A stretch of DNA of 64,000 nucleotides from Combretum micranthum (GCA_024138025.1 JAMXBD010001364.1:62001-126000); one strand, 5' to 3'. Shown: positions 1-13,959, counted from the stretch's first letter. Notes: a model not told the origin generated them from the sequence alone. Numbers and translations are program-made.

Positions 1-322
1 ATAGGGATGAGTACATGGCTTTAAACACATTTTAACTGTCAAAATAAAATTTGAGATATGACAATGCATATCACAGGCGTGATCAGGCTCGTGAAATTCA
101 CTGTGCTAGATAGATCAACAATCATGGCTATGATATAGCTCATGATCTCCACTATTGCCCCGATCGTGATCATGATAAGGCCAATGATCTCCATAGACTT
201 TCAAGAAATTCATCACAGCCTTGATCACAGGTGTGTTTGTCATAAATTCCGTAATTTTATTTCATTTTTTTTCTTTACTTAAGTACAAGATCTACTTACA
301 TAATTGACAATCTATTTCTATA
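1..322 (-). repeat. 3' LTR of the copia element (partial)
   Basis: It matches the 5' LTR at 5215-5515 with the same orientation and many substitutions. The inner edge is set by the polypurine tract, seen as the C-run at 323-330. The outer part lies beyond the window start. Confidence 0.8.
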
Positions 323-539
323 ATCCCCCACTAGATTATCGATTATGCACACACACATACACACACAAATCCCTCTATGAATGCTTAAAGAATAATATCG
401 TTAGATATGAATTATTCCTTAGTATACATCCTCAAAGTTGTAATGAGGTGATAAGTAATTGCTTTGAACTTTCATTCTATGTGTTACAACCAGAGATTTC
501 ATACATATAAACATGTTCAAATAGTAGGTTTATGATAGT

Positions 540-2350
540 ACGTTTAAGGCCATGCCCTTATCTTGATTTCATGAATATTTACAAAAGCAAACTCCTTAAG
601 CTTTTGTTAGGTGCATCACCACTCCTGTGTTCAAATGAGTGGAACATATCAAACAAATTGATTTAGATATAATATCTATCCATTAAGAAATGCTTATTGC
701 ATCTCATCCTCTTTTTAACTTATAGTACTTATAGTATACTCAGTTAGTAATGATTTGTTTTTACCTTTTGAACCTTGAAACTAGTGATGTGTTAGAATAA
801 AACAGGTTTCATACTTCTAACTATAAGAGTTTAAGACCTATATTAGTAGTATTCCTTTCTATAAGATCTCTAGATAATCCTTTTGTCAAAAGGTCTACCA
901 AGTTATCATTAGTCTTAACATAGATAATGGTTATAACTTCACCCCTTATTAATTATATTAAATATTCATGTCTCAATCAAGTGTGTCTAGACTTTCCATT
1001 GTAAATTTTACTGTAGGCTTGAGACATCGTTGCTTTACTATCGCAAAAGATCGAAATGACTGACAATGATTGTGGCCATAACTCTATTTTCATAAGTAAA
1101 TTTCTAAGCCATTTCACCTCTCTACCTGCTGCAGACTTAGCTTCCATTATTGAGTGAGTTATGCATGTTTGTTTTTTTGAAGCCGAACTTGTGGTTCTAC
1201 CCTCTAAGGTAAATATTCATCCAGAAGTTGAACTTCTATCAATAGCATTTGTTATCAAACTTGCATTTGAATAACCTTATAGTACAGTAGGAAAGTTACC
1301 ATAGATTAATTCCAGATTCACAATTTTCTTCAAATAACCAAATACTTTGGATATAGCCTTTCAATATTCAGTACTAGGATTACTTGTAACTCTTGATAAC
1401 TTACACACAACAAATGCAATATCTGGTCCAGTATAATGCAACACATACATTAAACTCCCTATACACTAGCATATTCTAAATGTGCTATTGCTCTTCCTAT
1501 GTTCTTTTGTAATTAATGTGAGGATCATAAGGAGTTGTATATTCTTTCTTTACTAAGTGTTTAAACTTTTTAAGAACCTTTTCAATGTAACATGATTGTG
1601 TTAACACAATGTTCTCATTTTGTTTTAATAACTTAATGCCCAATATTGTATGTACTTCATTTAAATCTTTCATTTTAAATTATGAAGTAAGATATTTCTT
1701 GTTCTCGTTTATTCCAATCGTATTTGTTCAAAACAACAACAAATCAACAACATAAAAACAAATAATAGCATTATATTTTTTTGTAAAGTTTGAATAAATG
1801 CATTTATTAGCACTATTATGAATAAAGCCATTTGTCAAGACTATACTATCAAACTTCTCATGCCATTGCTTTGGAGTTTGTTTAAGTTCATAAAATGATT
1901 TAATTAATTTGAAACTTTCCTTTTATTTCCAAGAAGCACAAAGCTTTCCTGTTGTTCCATACATACTTCTTCTTTAAAGTCACTATTTAGAAAAGCCATT
2001 TTTACATCTATTTGATGCACATATAATTTGCAAATGGAAGCATGGCCAACAACATCTTATAGACGTCATTCTTGCAATAGAAGCATAGGTAGTAAAATAA
2101 TCAATTCCTTCCCGTTGCTTGAATCCTTTTGCTACTAATCTTGTTTTAAAAGTTTGCAAATAACCATCTAAATTATATTTTCATCTAATACCCACATACA
2201 ACCAATTTCCTTAGATCCTTGAGGTAAATCAACTAAAATCCAAGTATTATTAGATAATAGGGAATCCATTTCATCATTTATTACCTCTTTCCAAAAGGCT
2301 GCATCACAAGAAGTCATGGCTTCATGATATGTTTTGGGATCAATATCTAC
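540..2350 (-). pseudogene. copia reverse transcriptase/RNase H remnant
   Basis: Translation of the - strand in several frames gives copia RT pieces. The catalytic YVDD box is at 1740-1754 but reads Y-V-V-D, so one of the two catalytic aspartates is lost. RNase H-like sequence follows toward 540. No single frame stays open for more than a few dozen codons. Identification rests on the flanking motifs and on the position between integrase and 3' LTR. Confidence 0.7.
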
Positions 2351-2449
2351 ACTAAGTATAATAGGAATTTTACGAATACAGAATCTCTATTGCCTTCTAC
2401 TAAAAAACTAAGAGCTTGAGAATCAATAAATTTCCCCTATCCTTTTACT

Positions 2450-3330
2450 TCTTCTAGGCTCTTTTGTAGATTCTTCATTGATTCCACATTATTCTTTTCA
2501 ATAGAGTTTCTTGTATTAGTATCTTGTTATGTGATTTCACTATCAACTTGTTTACCTTGGAATTTACTTTCTAAGAATTCTATATCCCTAGTTTCAATTA
2601 TAATGTTGGATTCTGAATCTAGTATTCTATATCTTTTAGAATTTTGTGCATATCCTATAAATATTCCTTTTAAGGCTCTAGCACCTAACTTTGTCCTTTT
2701 TGGATCAAAAACTCTATAGTAGGCTATACACCCCCACATTTTAAGTATTCAACATTTGGTTTTCTTCCTTTCAATTTTCCATGTTTCATATGGAGCAAAT
2801 CTTAAAGTTCGGGATGGAATTCCATTCAAAATATGACATGAAGTAAACAAGGCTTCTCCCTATAAATTAAAAGGCAATTTGACATTAATGATTAACGAAT
2901 TAATCATGTCTATTAATGTTTGATTTTTATGCTTCACTAATCCATTATGTTGAGGTGTATAAGAAGTAGTACATTGATGCATAATTCCACTCTCTTCACA
3001 AAATTTATGAAATTCATTTGAAAAGTATTTGCCTCTTCTATCACTACACAAACATTCTTTTATTATGTATATTTTCTATTTCTACTTTATAGCATTTAAA
3101 AGATTCAAATGCTTCATCTTTATGTCTTAATAAATACACATAGGTAAATCTTGAACTATCATCAATGAATGTTATAAAGTATGTTTTTTCTCCTTTAGTT
3201 AAATGTCATTTAACTCATACATATCTCTATGAATTAAATCAAGGATATGAGTATTTTTTTTCTACATGAGGAAAGGTTTCTTCGTGATGTTGATCGAATA
3301 CAAATTTCATATTTATTGATGTTATCCATG
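2450..3330 (-). pseudogene. copia integrase remnant
   Basis: The open stretch at 3051-2860 holds the integrase core around the second catalytic Asp (S-D-R-R-G-K-Y-F) and the TPQ-NG segment. The catalytic Glu expected shortly after NG is replaced by Lys. The stretch at 2739-2527 is the conserved region after the core (starting M-W-G-C-I-A-Y, with G-I-F-I-G-Y). Both are typical of copia Pol between integrase and RT. Stops and frameshifts separate them, so no functional integrase can be made. Confidence 0.85.
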
Positions 3331-3899
3331 CCATCTAATTTTACATACCCATTTCTATTCATATATTTCATGGTTTACAAATTAATATGTCATAATCTAG
3401 CATACCATAAATTACGAGAGTCAACAAAATAAATAGAATAATTCACTTTATTCATTTCAATACTTAATTTAAACATTTTATCACAGGCATAACCTTTCCC
3501 TACATAAAGATCCCCTTTCATGAGTACAAACTTGTCTTACTCAATTTTAATTTTGAATCCCTTCTTACATAACAAACCTATAGAAATTGGACTCTTTTTC
3601 ATATCCAATACATATAATAAATTCATTAGGCTCAACTTCTTTCTAGATTTGAAATAGAGATCTACATTTCTACTTGCCAAGTTACCATTTCCTATTAGAA
3701 CTTCACGATCTTCCATAATTTTGAAATCTTTGAATTGATTTCACTCATTACACACATGAAACGTTGCTCTTAAATCAAGCCACCATTCTCTAGATTTGAT
3801 TGTTGTAGTCACGTTCAATTCAGTGATTATTTCGACATGTAAGGCTTTGAATTCATTTGTCACCATGGCAATAAATTCTTGATCTTTCACAAGTTTACA

Positions 3900-4697
3900 G
3901 CAAGTGATGTACTTCTTTCTTGGCTTTCTTAGGGATCGACATTCTTTAGCATAATGCCCTTTCTTATTGCAATTGTACCATTTGCAAATCTTTTTCTTTT
4001 CATTTGGTTTGCTCGCTTTCCTTTTCCTTTTGTAATTCTTATTTTATCCATCTTTCACATAGTTCACTTTAGAACTATTATGAAAATTAGAACTATTATG
4101 AAAATTCATTGCATCACGCTTTCAAGTTTCTTATTCTATGCGTATATGCCTAAAGATTTTCTCAATGGTGAAATCTTCAGCCATGTGAAGTAGTTTTTTC
4201 CTATAATCATTTCAACTAGGAGGTAATTTTGATAAAATTGCCCTCACTTGAAGAGATTCGAGAATAATTATATTCAAGTCATGTAGTCTATTGATAAGAA
4301 CTCACAACTCATGTTAACATAAGAAATTTATCCATATCTTGTCTTTTATATTATATTTTCTTCTAGTGCTTTTCAAATTTCCACAAGAGACTTGATTGTT
4401 ATGCAAGGTCATATAAATTATTTGACAATTATTAAGAATATGACCTTTACATGCAAATTCATCATCCACCCTTTTCTTCTTGGCCTCCTCCACCTTTTTC
4501 TTCTCTTCTAAACTTGCATCTTCGTTAAGATCTTGAGTAGGCTATATGTTCAAATCAAGTAAATAGGCTATGTTTGGCACAAACAACAAAAATAACATCT
4601 TATCCTTCTAACGATTGAAATTTCTTTCGCCAAATCGATCCAATTTGGCAAAATCTTGGTTCATGACTCTAAGAACAACATTTGTTTCATTAGCCAT
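3900..4697 (-). pseudogene. copia gag remnant (UBN2-like) with zinc knuckle
   Basis: The - strand reads from an ATG at 4697-4695 through a gag-like N-terminal region with an in-frame amber stop near residue 30, then a K/E-rich segment. A CCHC knuckle lies at about 3970-3920. Its first Cys pair is damaged (Trp in place of one Cys), while N-C-N-K-K-G-H-Y-A-K-E-C remains. The gag start lies about 115 bp downstream of the PBS, as expected for copia elements. Confidence 0.75.
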
Positions 4698-4810
4698 TGT
4701 AAAGTCTTAAAGATTGTTAGGTTTAAAACTAATAAAGAGGCTTAAAGAAACAAATTGATAAAATATTGACTTAAAGACATGAAAGATATCGCTTTTCTTA
4801 GAGAATTTAT

Positions 4811-4824
4811 GCTTCTGATATAAA
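4811..4824 (-). other. Primer-binding site (tRNA-Met-like) of copia element
   Basis: The - strand reads TTTATATCAGAAGC, a degenerate form of the TGGTATCAGAGC box used by most plant copia elements. It lies immediately inside the 5' LTR. Confidence 0.65.
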
Positions 4825-4827
4825 GTT

Positions 4828-4924
4828 TGCTATGAGAGATATATTGCGGAATTCGCTGAAGATACAACTAAGCTCGATACTTGAATAACAAATATTCAAG
4901 TATCAAACCACACTTAAAAAGAAT

Positions 4925-4959
<35 letters not shown>

Positions 4960-5515
4960 ATGGTTATTGCTAAGAAAAGAGAAAACAAAGAGAAGAATTC
5001 TAATAATTGTCAGTACTTTCTTACTACCAGATGTAACACATTTTATATCATGAATAGATATTCCAACCATCACAACTTTCTTCAAGAGTCACATTGTTTG
5101 CATAATTTGGATTTCAAGTTGGTTAGTTATTAATTTACCAAGAACATTATCATGATTGGACACAACCCAAATACATGAAAACTCTTTAAGAAATTGATCA
5201 AAAGTTGCAATATTTCTAAAATTAATGTTGAAATAAAATTTAAGATATGACATTGCAAATCATGGGTGATCAAGCCCATGGAATTAATTGTGCTAGACAG
5301 ATCAATAATCACGATCATGATATGACCCATAATCTCTACGGTTGCCTCGATCACTGTCACAGCTGTGATGAGGCCAATGATATCTATGGACTTTCAAGAA
5401 ATTCATCTTGATCACGGCCGTGCTTGTTATGAATTCCACAATTTTTTATTCTTTTTCTTTGTTTTGAGTATAAGATCTACCTTATAGATTACATAATTGA
5501 CAATATATTTCTATG
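4828..5515 (-). repeat. 5' LTR of the copia element
   Basis: It pairs with 1-322 as a direct repeat; the shared part covers roughly 5215-5515. The inner boundary is inferred from the PBS-like site. It contains a (TA)n(GT)n microsatellite at about 4925-4960, so that part may have expanded. Confidence 0.7.
4925..4960. repeat. (TA)n(TG)n microsatellite
   Basis: A compound dinucleotide run inside the 5' LTR. Confidence 0.95.
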
Positions 5516-6770
5516 TTTTATTTTTTTGTTGTTTCGTAAAATGTTTTCTACAAAATTAATTAAATCAAATGAGCATAATCGAAATTTTAATATGATATTA
5601 ATATTTTAATAAGTAGTTTAGAGGATTTGAAGCCTCCAAGTGAAACACGGTGAATTATTTTCACCCAGTAAGTTGTCTGGTGAGACATATTTTGTTATGT
5701 ATATGTGTATATGTAGACAGGTCTTTTGTTTGTATGCATATGTATTTTGCATAACACTTTCATGGGAAATCTATATTTACTTAATATATTAAACAGCAAT
5801 TCATCAATGAGGCCTATGAATAGCTATTTAAAATCATTACTTTTCTAACCCCATTGTAATTGATTTATTAAAATTATGCATTTATATTCTCTTATAACTA
5901 AACATGTATATATGTATCTTATTATATTGTAATATAAAAATATACATTAGGAAGCACGTAGCATGACATATGTTTTGTTACATATATATAGTTATGTGGG
6001 TGTGCATATTTTGTTATAAGCCTTTTTTTTTCTTTTGCGTTCATAACAATATATTATATGTCCTATTTATCTTGAAAAAAACTATTTGTTAATAAAAAAC
6101 ATTTTTCTTAAAAGGGTTCTCCTTAGAAATAATATATTTTTAGGTATTTAACTAATTTTATATAAAAAAGTATAATTTTTTTTTCAAATACTTGGATTAT
6201 AAAAATACTAGAATAATTAATAGTAAAACATATTATATAATGAGAAATAAATCTACCTAAATAAAAAATAATAGGAAAATGACTAGTAAATAAATCTACC
6301 ATAAATTAATTATAAATGTAGTTAGTAGCAAATGATTAGTAAATAAAGCTCATAAATTAATAGGAAAATGACTTATGCTTTAACAATTCAAAAGTTGTTT
6401 TCCCTAAAATAAGCTATAAATGAGTCTACGTCAAGCCTCAAAAGGGTGCTTAGTAGGATTAATTTAAAGCTATCATACCACGTGTGCACCCGTAATATGA
6501 GGGCCGTCTTGTAAGTCAGAGTGTACAAAACTATATTTATTTATCAATATATATCATATAAATGATATATTACATTATTGGATTTCAACTATGGAATTCG
6601 ATTTTCTACTTTTCACCAAGTTCGCAGAGAATCGACATCCCCTACCAAATAATAAAAATGGGTTTCAAACTTACAACTTACAAATTTCAATTATTATACA
6701 ATTTATCTAATTTACATTCTAAGTTTACCATATCTTATATTTCTATCTTCAATAAAGTCTGTTAGAGAAG
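5516..6770. other. AT-rich intergenic DNA, nothing recognised
   Basis: Mostly A/T with short homopolymers and several near-repeats of 'aaataaatctaccataaattaat' type at 6245-6400. I see no coding signal, RNA gene or clear transposon terminus. Confidence 0.6.
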
Positions 6771-6774
6771 CTAT

Positions 6775-7700
6775 CTTCACACATTCCTAGCTCGATTCCA
6801 GCCAGTATTAATCCTACACAAAAACTATTAGGGGGTGAGCGAACCACGGGCTCAGTGAGATAACCTGACTAGACCACACATCAAAAATAACATACAAGTT
6901 TAATTATCAAGCGTATGGCATGCAACAATCAATCATATGTGCAATACAAGTTTGGAAATCCGGAATCCAAACAAGATGGAGATTTATGCCCTCTCATCGG
7001 GGTTGGGAAGGATCACTATACTATAGCCCACCTACCCAGGAGTGACTAAACATACAAGAATACAGCAATACTCACTTTAATTATCTTTTTGAATTAATCA
7101 TATCTTAATTCTCTCATTTCCTGCTTTTAGCCTTAGAAACTCCACTAAGTGTTATTCCTTTCAAAGCGATACCACAAGCGGTGTCCTTCGTTTACCATTT
7201 AGTTCTTATAGTACCGACAGCTCAAAGGTAATTTTGCGTTGATCTAATAGCTTTTAGCCTAGGTGAACCAAGCATTATCAGAGGGCCGAAATACTAACAA
7301 GTAGTAGGCTGCCACTTGCTCATATGCTGTTTATGCAAATCGTGTAATGCATGATCGTTTCCTTTTATGGTGTCAATAGATTTTAGTCAGGTTTAAAGTG
7401 ATCACACAATGCACAGATAATATCAACATGCTTTATATAGTAATTATCATACAATAAACTTATCACTTATAATAGGATAATTTTGGAAATCAAGCATACA
7501 CCTAACCTCATACAATATACCCAATTCCACATGCATGTTAGTTTATTATATGATTACAGGTGCAGTTATACTACAAACACAAACAGTATGATAAGGTCAA
7601 AGTTACTCACGTATAGCTCTCTCTATACTATCGAAATATACTACTGGAAATCCAAGGACTGATTTATTTTTCCTATGAAAATGAAATAACAGATATTTAT
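6775..7700 (-). repeat. Ty3/gypsy LTR-like relic
   Basis: The phrase 'gggtgagcgaaccacgggct' followed by 'agtgagataacctg' near 6835 resembles 'gtgagccaggagcccagta' at 49693 in the gypsy LTR of intron 4 and the related phrase near 14350. It is followed by C-rich segments that look like LTR leader sequence. No paired LTR or coding region is linked to it. The orientation is inferred from the intron-4 element. Confidence 0.35.
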
Positions 7701-9163
7701 TATTATTATTTTTATTTATATAACGATATTGACGGTGTTTTTTCAGGTCTTAGTTATTTATTTTGATATATTCTTCACCTTTTTAACTAGGAATTATTTT
7801 CTTGTGATCATAGTTATGGAATTTATAAGAGAAGTCTTACTATTTGTAATGGTTATTTAATTTTATTATTTAACCAATATATCCTTTTATTAGTTTCGAA
7901 AGTAAGATATTTGAAACAACATATTCACCATATTAATTATGGTATAACTTATACGATAATTTACACTAATTCTAAAGTAGACGTATTTTAGAAATTATGT
8001 ACTCCTTTCTTTTTATGGTTTTACCTAGTATATTAATCTAAGCTGAGTTGATTGAAACTAATCACCTAATTCAATTACTAAATCTACTTTAATTGGCTTA
8101 ATTAATATAATATGGTTTTACTTAGTAAAATAATTTATTTAAGATATATTAGTTCTATTTATATTATTTACAATTCATTATCACTTATTACGACAAAATA
8201 CTTATTAACATAATGTAAATAGCGCAACTGAACTTCTATGATCATCTAAGTGTTCTATTTTGATATTTAATTTAATTTCTATTAGTTGTATTGGTCCATT
8301 AATGATCATATGATAATTAATTATTATTTAATATTTATTGTCATTTTGCTTGTCTTGATCTTAAAATATTTTATATTTCTATCGAACATTCGAAAAAAAA
8401 TTGATATTTAGTAAGCTTATATTTTTATAGTTATTATTATTTTTGTTGTTTTTATATTGTTCTTTATTCTACCCAACATAGTACTCGTATTTATTTACTA
8501 TTGTTTAGTGTCGTTATGTTTCTTTCTATTATTACATTATTCAAAAATTTATCTCATTAAATTTCCATTCTAATGTATAGAATAAGTATTTCACAATTAT
8601 TATACTTTATTTTTATATATAAAGTATACTAATATTAATAATAGTGTTAATAATATTAGTAATATTAATAATAATAATTATAAAGTAATTTATTAGTAAT
8701 ACTAATATTATTTTTTTATAATAAATTTATTAAAACAATAGTAATTTTAATGACAATAACAACAACAACAACAATAATATCATCAAGAGTAATACTTAGA
8801 ATAATATTATGGATTATAATGATAATAAAAATTATTAGAATAATAGTAATAATTAATAGTTGATATTAATAATAACAATTATCATAATAATCGTATCATT
8901 AACAATATTACTAATACTAACATTAGTAATGATAATGGTAATATTAATAATAAGGATGATAATAATAATAATCTGATTAATAATAATAATATCACGAATA
9001 ATAATAGTAATAATAATGATATCATTATTGATGATAATAATTATAGTAGTAATAATAATAATATTAATGATAATAATATTAACAACATTAAAAACATATA
9101 ATAATAAGAATAATATTTAATAATAATTTTAATGATAATATCAATATTAACAATAAGTTTTTA

Positions 9164-9210
<47 letters not shown>

Positions 9211-9326
9211 ATAATAGCAATATAACAATAACAACAATAATAACACAATAATAATAATAGTAGTAGTAAAAATAATAATTATAATATTCATAATATATTA
9301 ATATTATTAATGATAATAATTTTAAA

Positions 9327-9374
<48 letters not shown>

Positions 9375-9470
9375 TCATCATCGAAATAATATAACAGATT
9401 TTATAACTAAAACTTATTAATTAATTAATTAATTTTTTTATATATATAGGGTCGAGAAGTATACGGCTTG
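7701..9470. repeat. AT-rich tract with degenerate AAT/TAA trinucleotide repeats
   Basis: From about 8620 to 9400 the sequence is an almost continuous decayed AAT/TAA repeat with some TGA and CAA units. Clean cores are (TAG)n at 9163-9209 and (TAA)n at 9329-9374. Before 8600 it is featureless AT-rich DNA. It may be the inside of an old LTR, but I see no ends. Confidence 0.75.
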
Positions 9471-11555
9471 GTACACAGCCGTGCTCTTCTAGGTTTCAAA
9501 CCTAAATTGAAGCCAAGAGGTACACGGGGAGCACTGTTCATCTTCTTCGTCGGTTTTGATCCGATTTTTGATTTTTTCCACGTCCAAATTGATTCTAATT
9601 TGTTCCTAAGTGTTTATACATGTTATATATACACGTATATCAACTCATAACACATCAATATGTAGTTTAATCCTTGTTTGATCCATGCAAATGTGTAACT
9701 AGGGATTTTAAGCATTTACTTTGTTTGGACGTGTTTGGTGATATTAATCCTTCTCCCAAAGCTTGTTTCGACCCTAGGAATATAGAAATATAGTTTAAGA
9801 CTATGTTTTATTACTTTAAACTACTCAAAACGAATCTATCTTACCTTGTTCTTCCTCTCCAAGCTTGAGTTTGTATTTTAATGGACGTTGTATTTATGCT
9901 TGGGTTTGTTGATTGTTTTGTGGTTGGTTTGAGACAAATTTGGTTGGGGTTTGGAAGGCTTAATGGCTGCTAAAGTTGAAGTTTATTTACTTTGTTGTTT
10001 TGCTCTTTAAGATGTTATTTATATAAGTGTTTAATAGCTCATTTTTGGACATAAAGAAGAGAGTTCCACCAAGAAAAAAGTTGCAAAGTTTGTTATCTTC
10101 ATGCATTAATTGTTTAGCTTATTTGGATGATTTTGATTGGCTTTTGGAGTTGTTTTTGTTGACTTGGTTAGCTCTTTTTGACCTTTAGTGCATCAGTTTC
10201 GTCTAACATATTTCAATGAAATCCAAACCCTTCATTTTGGTGCAATTTGCACCGATATTTCACGCATATATAATAATAATAATTAGTTAATAGTTATCTA
10301 GATTTTAGGATAGTTTATTAAGCTAGACGAGTACAAATATTACAATTATTCAAAAGCTTTATCTCCAAAAAAATTTATTTAAAGCTTTTATTAAAGACAT
10401 ATGTATGTATGTGTTGTTACGTACAGGGAGAGATCAAAATGAAGAGAAGAGAAAACGTAAAAAATAATGTAAGGGAGATAGGATGAATGGAAATGAAAAA
10501 CAAAGAGAAGATGATGAATTTATAACCAATAACTGTGTAAGGAGTAGGCAAAATATGAACTTGTACAAAAAGTCAATTTTACGGGTCCAAATGACACGTA
10601 TGATAAATACTTATTCGATAATATATTAGATGAAAATTTACATATTATCGATATTAAATATTTTGATACTATGGTATACATAGAATCTTTAGTTTAAGGT
10701 TTATTTTTCAGCTTTTATACCCGCTATAGTAAATTATATTTATTTGTTTAAAAGTTTTATTTGGTGGTATTTTGATAAATTAATAATTATATTACCCTTA
10801 TTTTGACTTTATTACAAATTTTGTAAGGTTTGAAATTACGTATGAATTCATTACTATTTATAGATTTATTTAGAGTTTTTATTAAATTAGAAACTTAATA
10901 TCATTCTATAATCGTTAGTTTGTTCTTTTTACTAATTACAAGTTATTAGGATAGATAAGAATTTTAGTTTCTATAGACTCAGAATTATTTAACTTAAAGG
11001 TATTGATATGTTTCAAATATTAAAACTTAAGTTCTTAAATATTAAACAATTTTCTTTATTCTTTCATTTACTTTATTTTGAACATTCTGTACTTTTTAAA
11101 GTCTTATTGATAATGATTCTTCATTCTAATTTGTTTGTACTTAAAATTTAAATTGCGAAAAATTTGGAGTGGTTTCTGATATTTTTATTGTAGTTCTTTT
11201 GTGATTCTCTATTTTATTTATAATATTTATTATAATCGGGTTATGTAAAATTAAGGGTGATTACACTCTCTATATTCCAAAATAAGGGAAAATGTTCTTT
11301 ATTAATTGTCTCACTTTTCTTTAAACAAACATAAAAAAAATGAAAAGACATTTTTTATGGAAAATATTTTCATCAAGCAAACAAAGCCAAAAAGAATATG
11401 AAAAATGAACAATGGAAAAAAAAAAGAAAAGAGAAAAAAGAAAAAAAATCAAAATAGAGCATGAAAATGATATTTCAATGTGGAAATTAATATTGCACGG
11501 CTAAAAATGCTTTCAGTATCAAAATATGCATATGGAACTTAACTAGTTTTGAGCT
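9471..11555. other. Intergenic DNA, no gene supported
   Basis: A moderately GC-richer patch at 9450-9570 breaks the AT-rich background and could be LTR leader sequence. A 60-codon open frame there has no recognisable motif. The rest is AT-rich without features. Confidence 0.5.
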
Positions 11556-11558
11556 TTA

Positions 11559-11795
11559 CAGCTTGTTCACTTTGCTGAATGAATAAGGTTGTAACGAAAT
11601 TCCTATTACAGAGGAATGGAATAGAGCTGTAATAGGATTTTTCTTTATTAATTTTTTATTTAAATAGTGTTATTTTGAAAAAAAGACAGTTCCAACATTG
11701 AATTGGTATTCATAAGTTTGAATAAAGAATGGGTATTCAATGTTTTGTGTAATGGGGATTCATTGTGGAATCGCTATTCGGTGAACTAAACAGCA
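11559..11795. mobile_element. Probable Tourist/Harbinger-like MITE
   Basis: The ends are imperfect inverted repeats: 'cagcttgttcactttgctgaat' on the left and the reverse of 'attcggtgaactaaacagc' on the right. TA/TAA-like flanks are present. The inside contains pairs of the motif 'aataaggttgtaa.ggaatt' that continue just past the right end. No coding capacity. Confidence 0.4.
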
Positions 11796-12270
11796 TAATA
11801 ATTATTTGTAAGGAATAAGGTTGTAATGGAATTGTAATTACAGTGAAGTGAATAAATAGTTAGTGTAGAAGATTCATTTTTGAATTTTCAAACTTGGTGT
11901 GTCACTTATTCTTAAAATCATAAAATAATATCAATTTAAGTAAAACATGGCTTCAAAGAGTGCTTCATTTGAATTTAAATTGATCATTTTATATGAAAAT
12001 CAACTTTAGTGGAAGCTAGAGCATTGATGAATCGACCTATGCATGCTAAATTCCTCTATTGCATGCATGTAAAATTAATTTTTTGAAAACCGGCAGAATC
12101 AGATTGGATTGAGCTACGGTGGGGATGTTTTTTACCTCAACTTTACCTAAATCGTTGACACCGTTAGGTACGAACCGACTAATTATGTAATGGAGCATAG
12201 CATATTTATAGTTATTCTTATTTTACATTATCACTTTAATTATCAAAATCATTAATAATATAATGGTTAA

Positions 12271-12590
12271 TGTCACGAATGGTACTTAAACTTTAACAAA
12301 ATATGTAATTAGGTATTGAACTTAAAAATCAATCAATTTAGTACTTAAATTTTAAAATTGATCAATTTGGTGCATGTGAACTTTGAAGTCAATCAATTTA
12401 ATACTTGAATTTTGAAACGGATCAATTTGATGTATGAAAGAAAGTTGTATGCTGATAGTACCTCTGTCAAGTTTTTTCATGTACTAAATTGATTAGTTTT
12501 AAAGTTTTTTTAGTACTAAATTGAAAAATTTCAAAATTCATAAACCTAGTTGTACATTTTAGTAAAATTTAGGTACCATTGTGATATCAT
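12271..12590. mobile_element. MITE with long terminal inverted repeats
   Basis: The left end (12279-12320, 'aatggtacttaaactttaac' and onward) is the inverted complement of the right end (12540-12580, ending 'aaatttaggtaccatt') over about 40 bp with mismatches. The middle repeats the phrase 'aatcaatttagtacttaaat' several times. This is the layout of a Mutator-type or foldback MITE; the target duplication is unclear. Confidence 0.65.
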
Positions 12591-12599
12591 CTCAAAATA

Positions 12600-13950
12600 T
12601 TATTATAATTAATATTATTTTTTTTTTAAGCATAAAAGGACTTTAGGCCATTTCTTTAAGCCTACACTTACCCTATAGCTTTAACCATTTCAATCAATGG
12701 CCTTTTCAATTGCACAATATATCTTAAGCTTATTGATGTTGTTTTAGCAATGTAGGAGGAAGAGTATTGTTAATTTATCAAGAGTGAAACGCTTGCTCGT
12801 CATTTCTTCCCAGAATATTAATAAAGGAAACAAGTAAAAACCTTAAAACAATGCTCTCTCTTTAATGACTGTGCTTTTTTAGGACAAAACCTCTAGATTT
12901 TTTGCAATGATCATATAGTATTGCTTTTCTTAGCAATTTTTGCAAATCATCCTTTTATCCTTTTCATGGCCATGCATCTTTTGTACCTGCACATATCTAC
13001 ATTTAAATTTTTACAAACATAAACATGTTTTTATGGCATTGTGCCTCTTTATTTTCTATTTCTTGTTACAAATCTAGATTTTTTTCCCCAGTTCTTGTAT
13101 TGATGGATTTCGTTCATGAAGATATTGAGATCACTGAGTGCATGAAGAAAATTGAAGTGAAAGTGAGATTAGTTAAAAGTAGTACATCCTATTGACTAAG
13201 GTGGAAAGACTAAAGAACTAAACTTTGTATAAATATGTCAAAACTATAAGAACCTTCTCCTCCGCAGTAGTTTGTATCATTACCGTAATAATGATATCGT
13301 TTCCCCTAGTATTTTTTAATATGTTGTCATCATCGATTGTGGTGAATCAAGTATCTATTCTACTTTCAACTGGATTAAACTTATCTGCTACATTAAAATG
13401 CTCGAAAGGCTACATTGGCTAGAGATATGCGGTATTGAAGATTGATGGTAACTACATTGATAATGCTTTCTTATATTTCCATGATAGAGATAACTCATTA
13501 AATGCCAGTGAAGCTCCTCATCTTAATCCATAATGCATATATGGAGACGTCTCTTAGATCATCCTACTAAAAGAAGAATCAAACTATACCATTAATTATT
13601 CTTGTTAGGTGTTACTCATTAAGCAACAAATATTTCAGCTATACTTTAGAGGCTATGGTATTTTTCAATCTATTACATAAATCTTAGTTGTTACATGTGT
13701 TAAATAATTAACCATTACAGGCCAAAAAACTCCTTTTTTAATGAAAAGTTAAGTAAATAAATTTGTTTTTTGGTATGGAGTGGCATATGGTAATAGGGAA
13801 TGGTTTTTCTTAGCAACCAGGCTACACAAATATCAAGTAAGTCCCACATTGTTAAGTCACCATAAAAAAAAAACCCTAACAGCATATAGTCTTGTGACCC
13901 CTTGAAGGATACCCTAAACGTGACAGTCGCCGTAGACAATATTAAAGTTT
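12600..13950. other. Intergenic DNA, no gene supported
   Basis: Short open frames at 13225-13422 (+) and 13939-13715 (-) have no recognised motif and no supporting splice or start context. Nothing else is identifiable. Confidence 0.5.
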
Positions 13951-13959
13951 AGGAAGACT

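Larger units (their letters stand above)
1..5515 (-). mobile_element. Degenerate Ty1/copia LTR retrotransposon
   Basis: The stretches at about 33-322 and 5215-5515 are direct repeats of each other and form the LTR pair; the left one is cut by the window start. Between them, on the - strand, the order is PBS-like site, gag, zinc knuckle, integrase, reverse transcriptase and RNase H. This is the copia order (integrase before RT). All coding parts carry stops and frameshifts, so the element cannot move by itself. The antisense polypurine tract next to the 3' LTR is seen on the + strand as the C-run at 323-330. The LTR copies differ at many positions, so the insertion is old. Confidence 0.88.

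Noticed and set aside
9088..9291. 67-codon - strand frame rich in Tyr and Leu
   Set aside because: It is produced by the (TAG)n/(TAA)n repeats and is not a gene.
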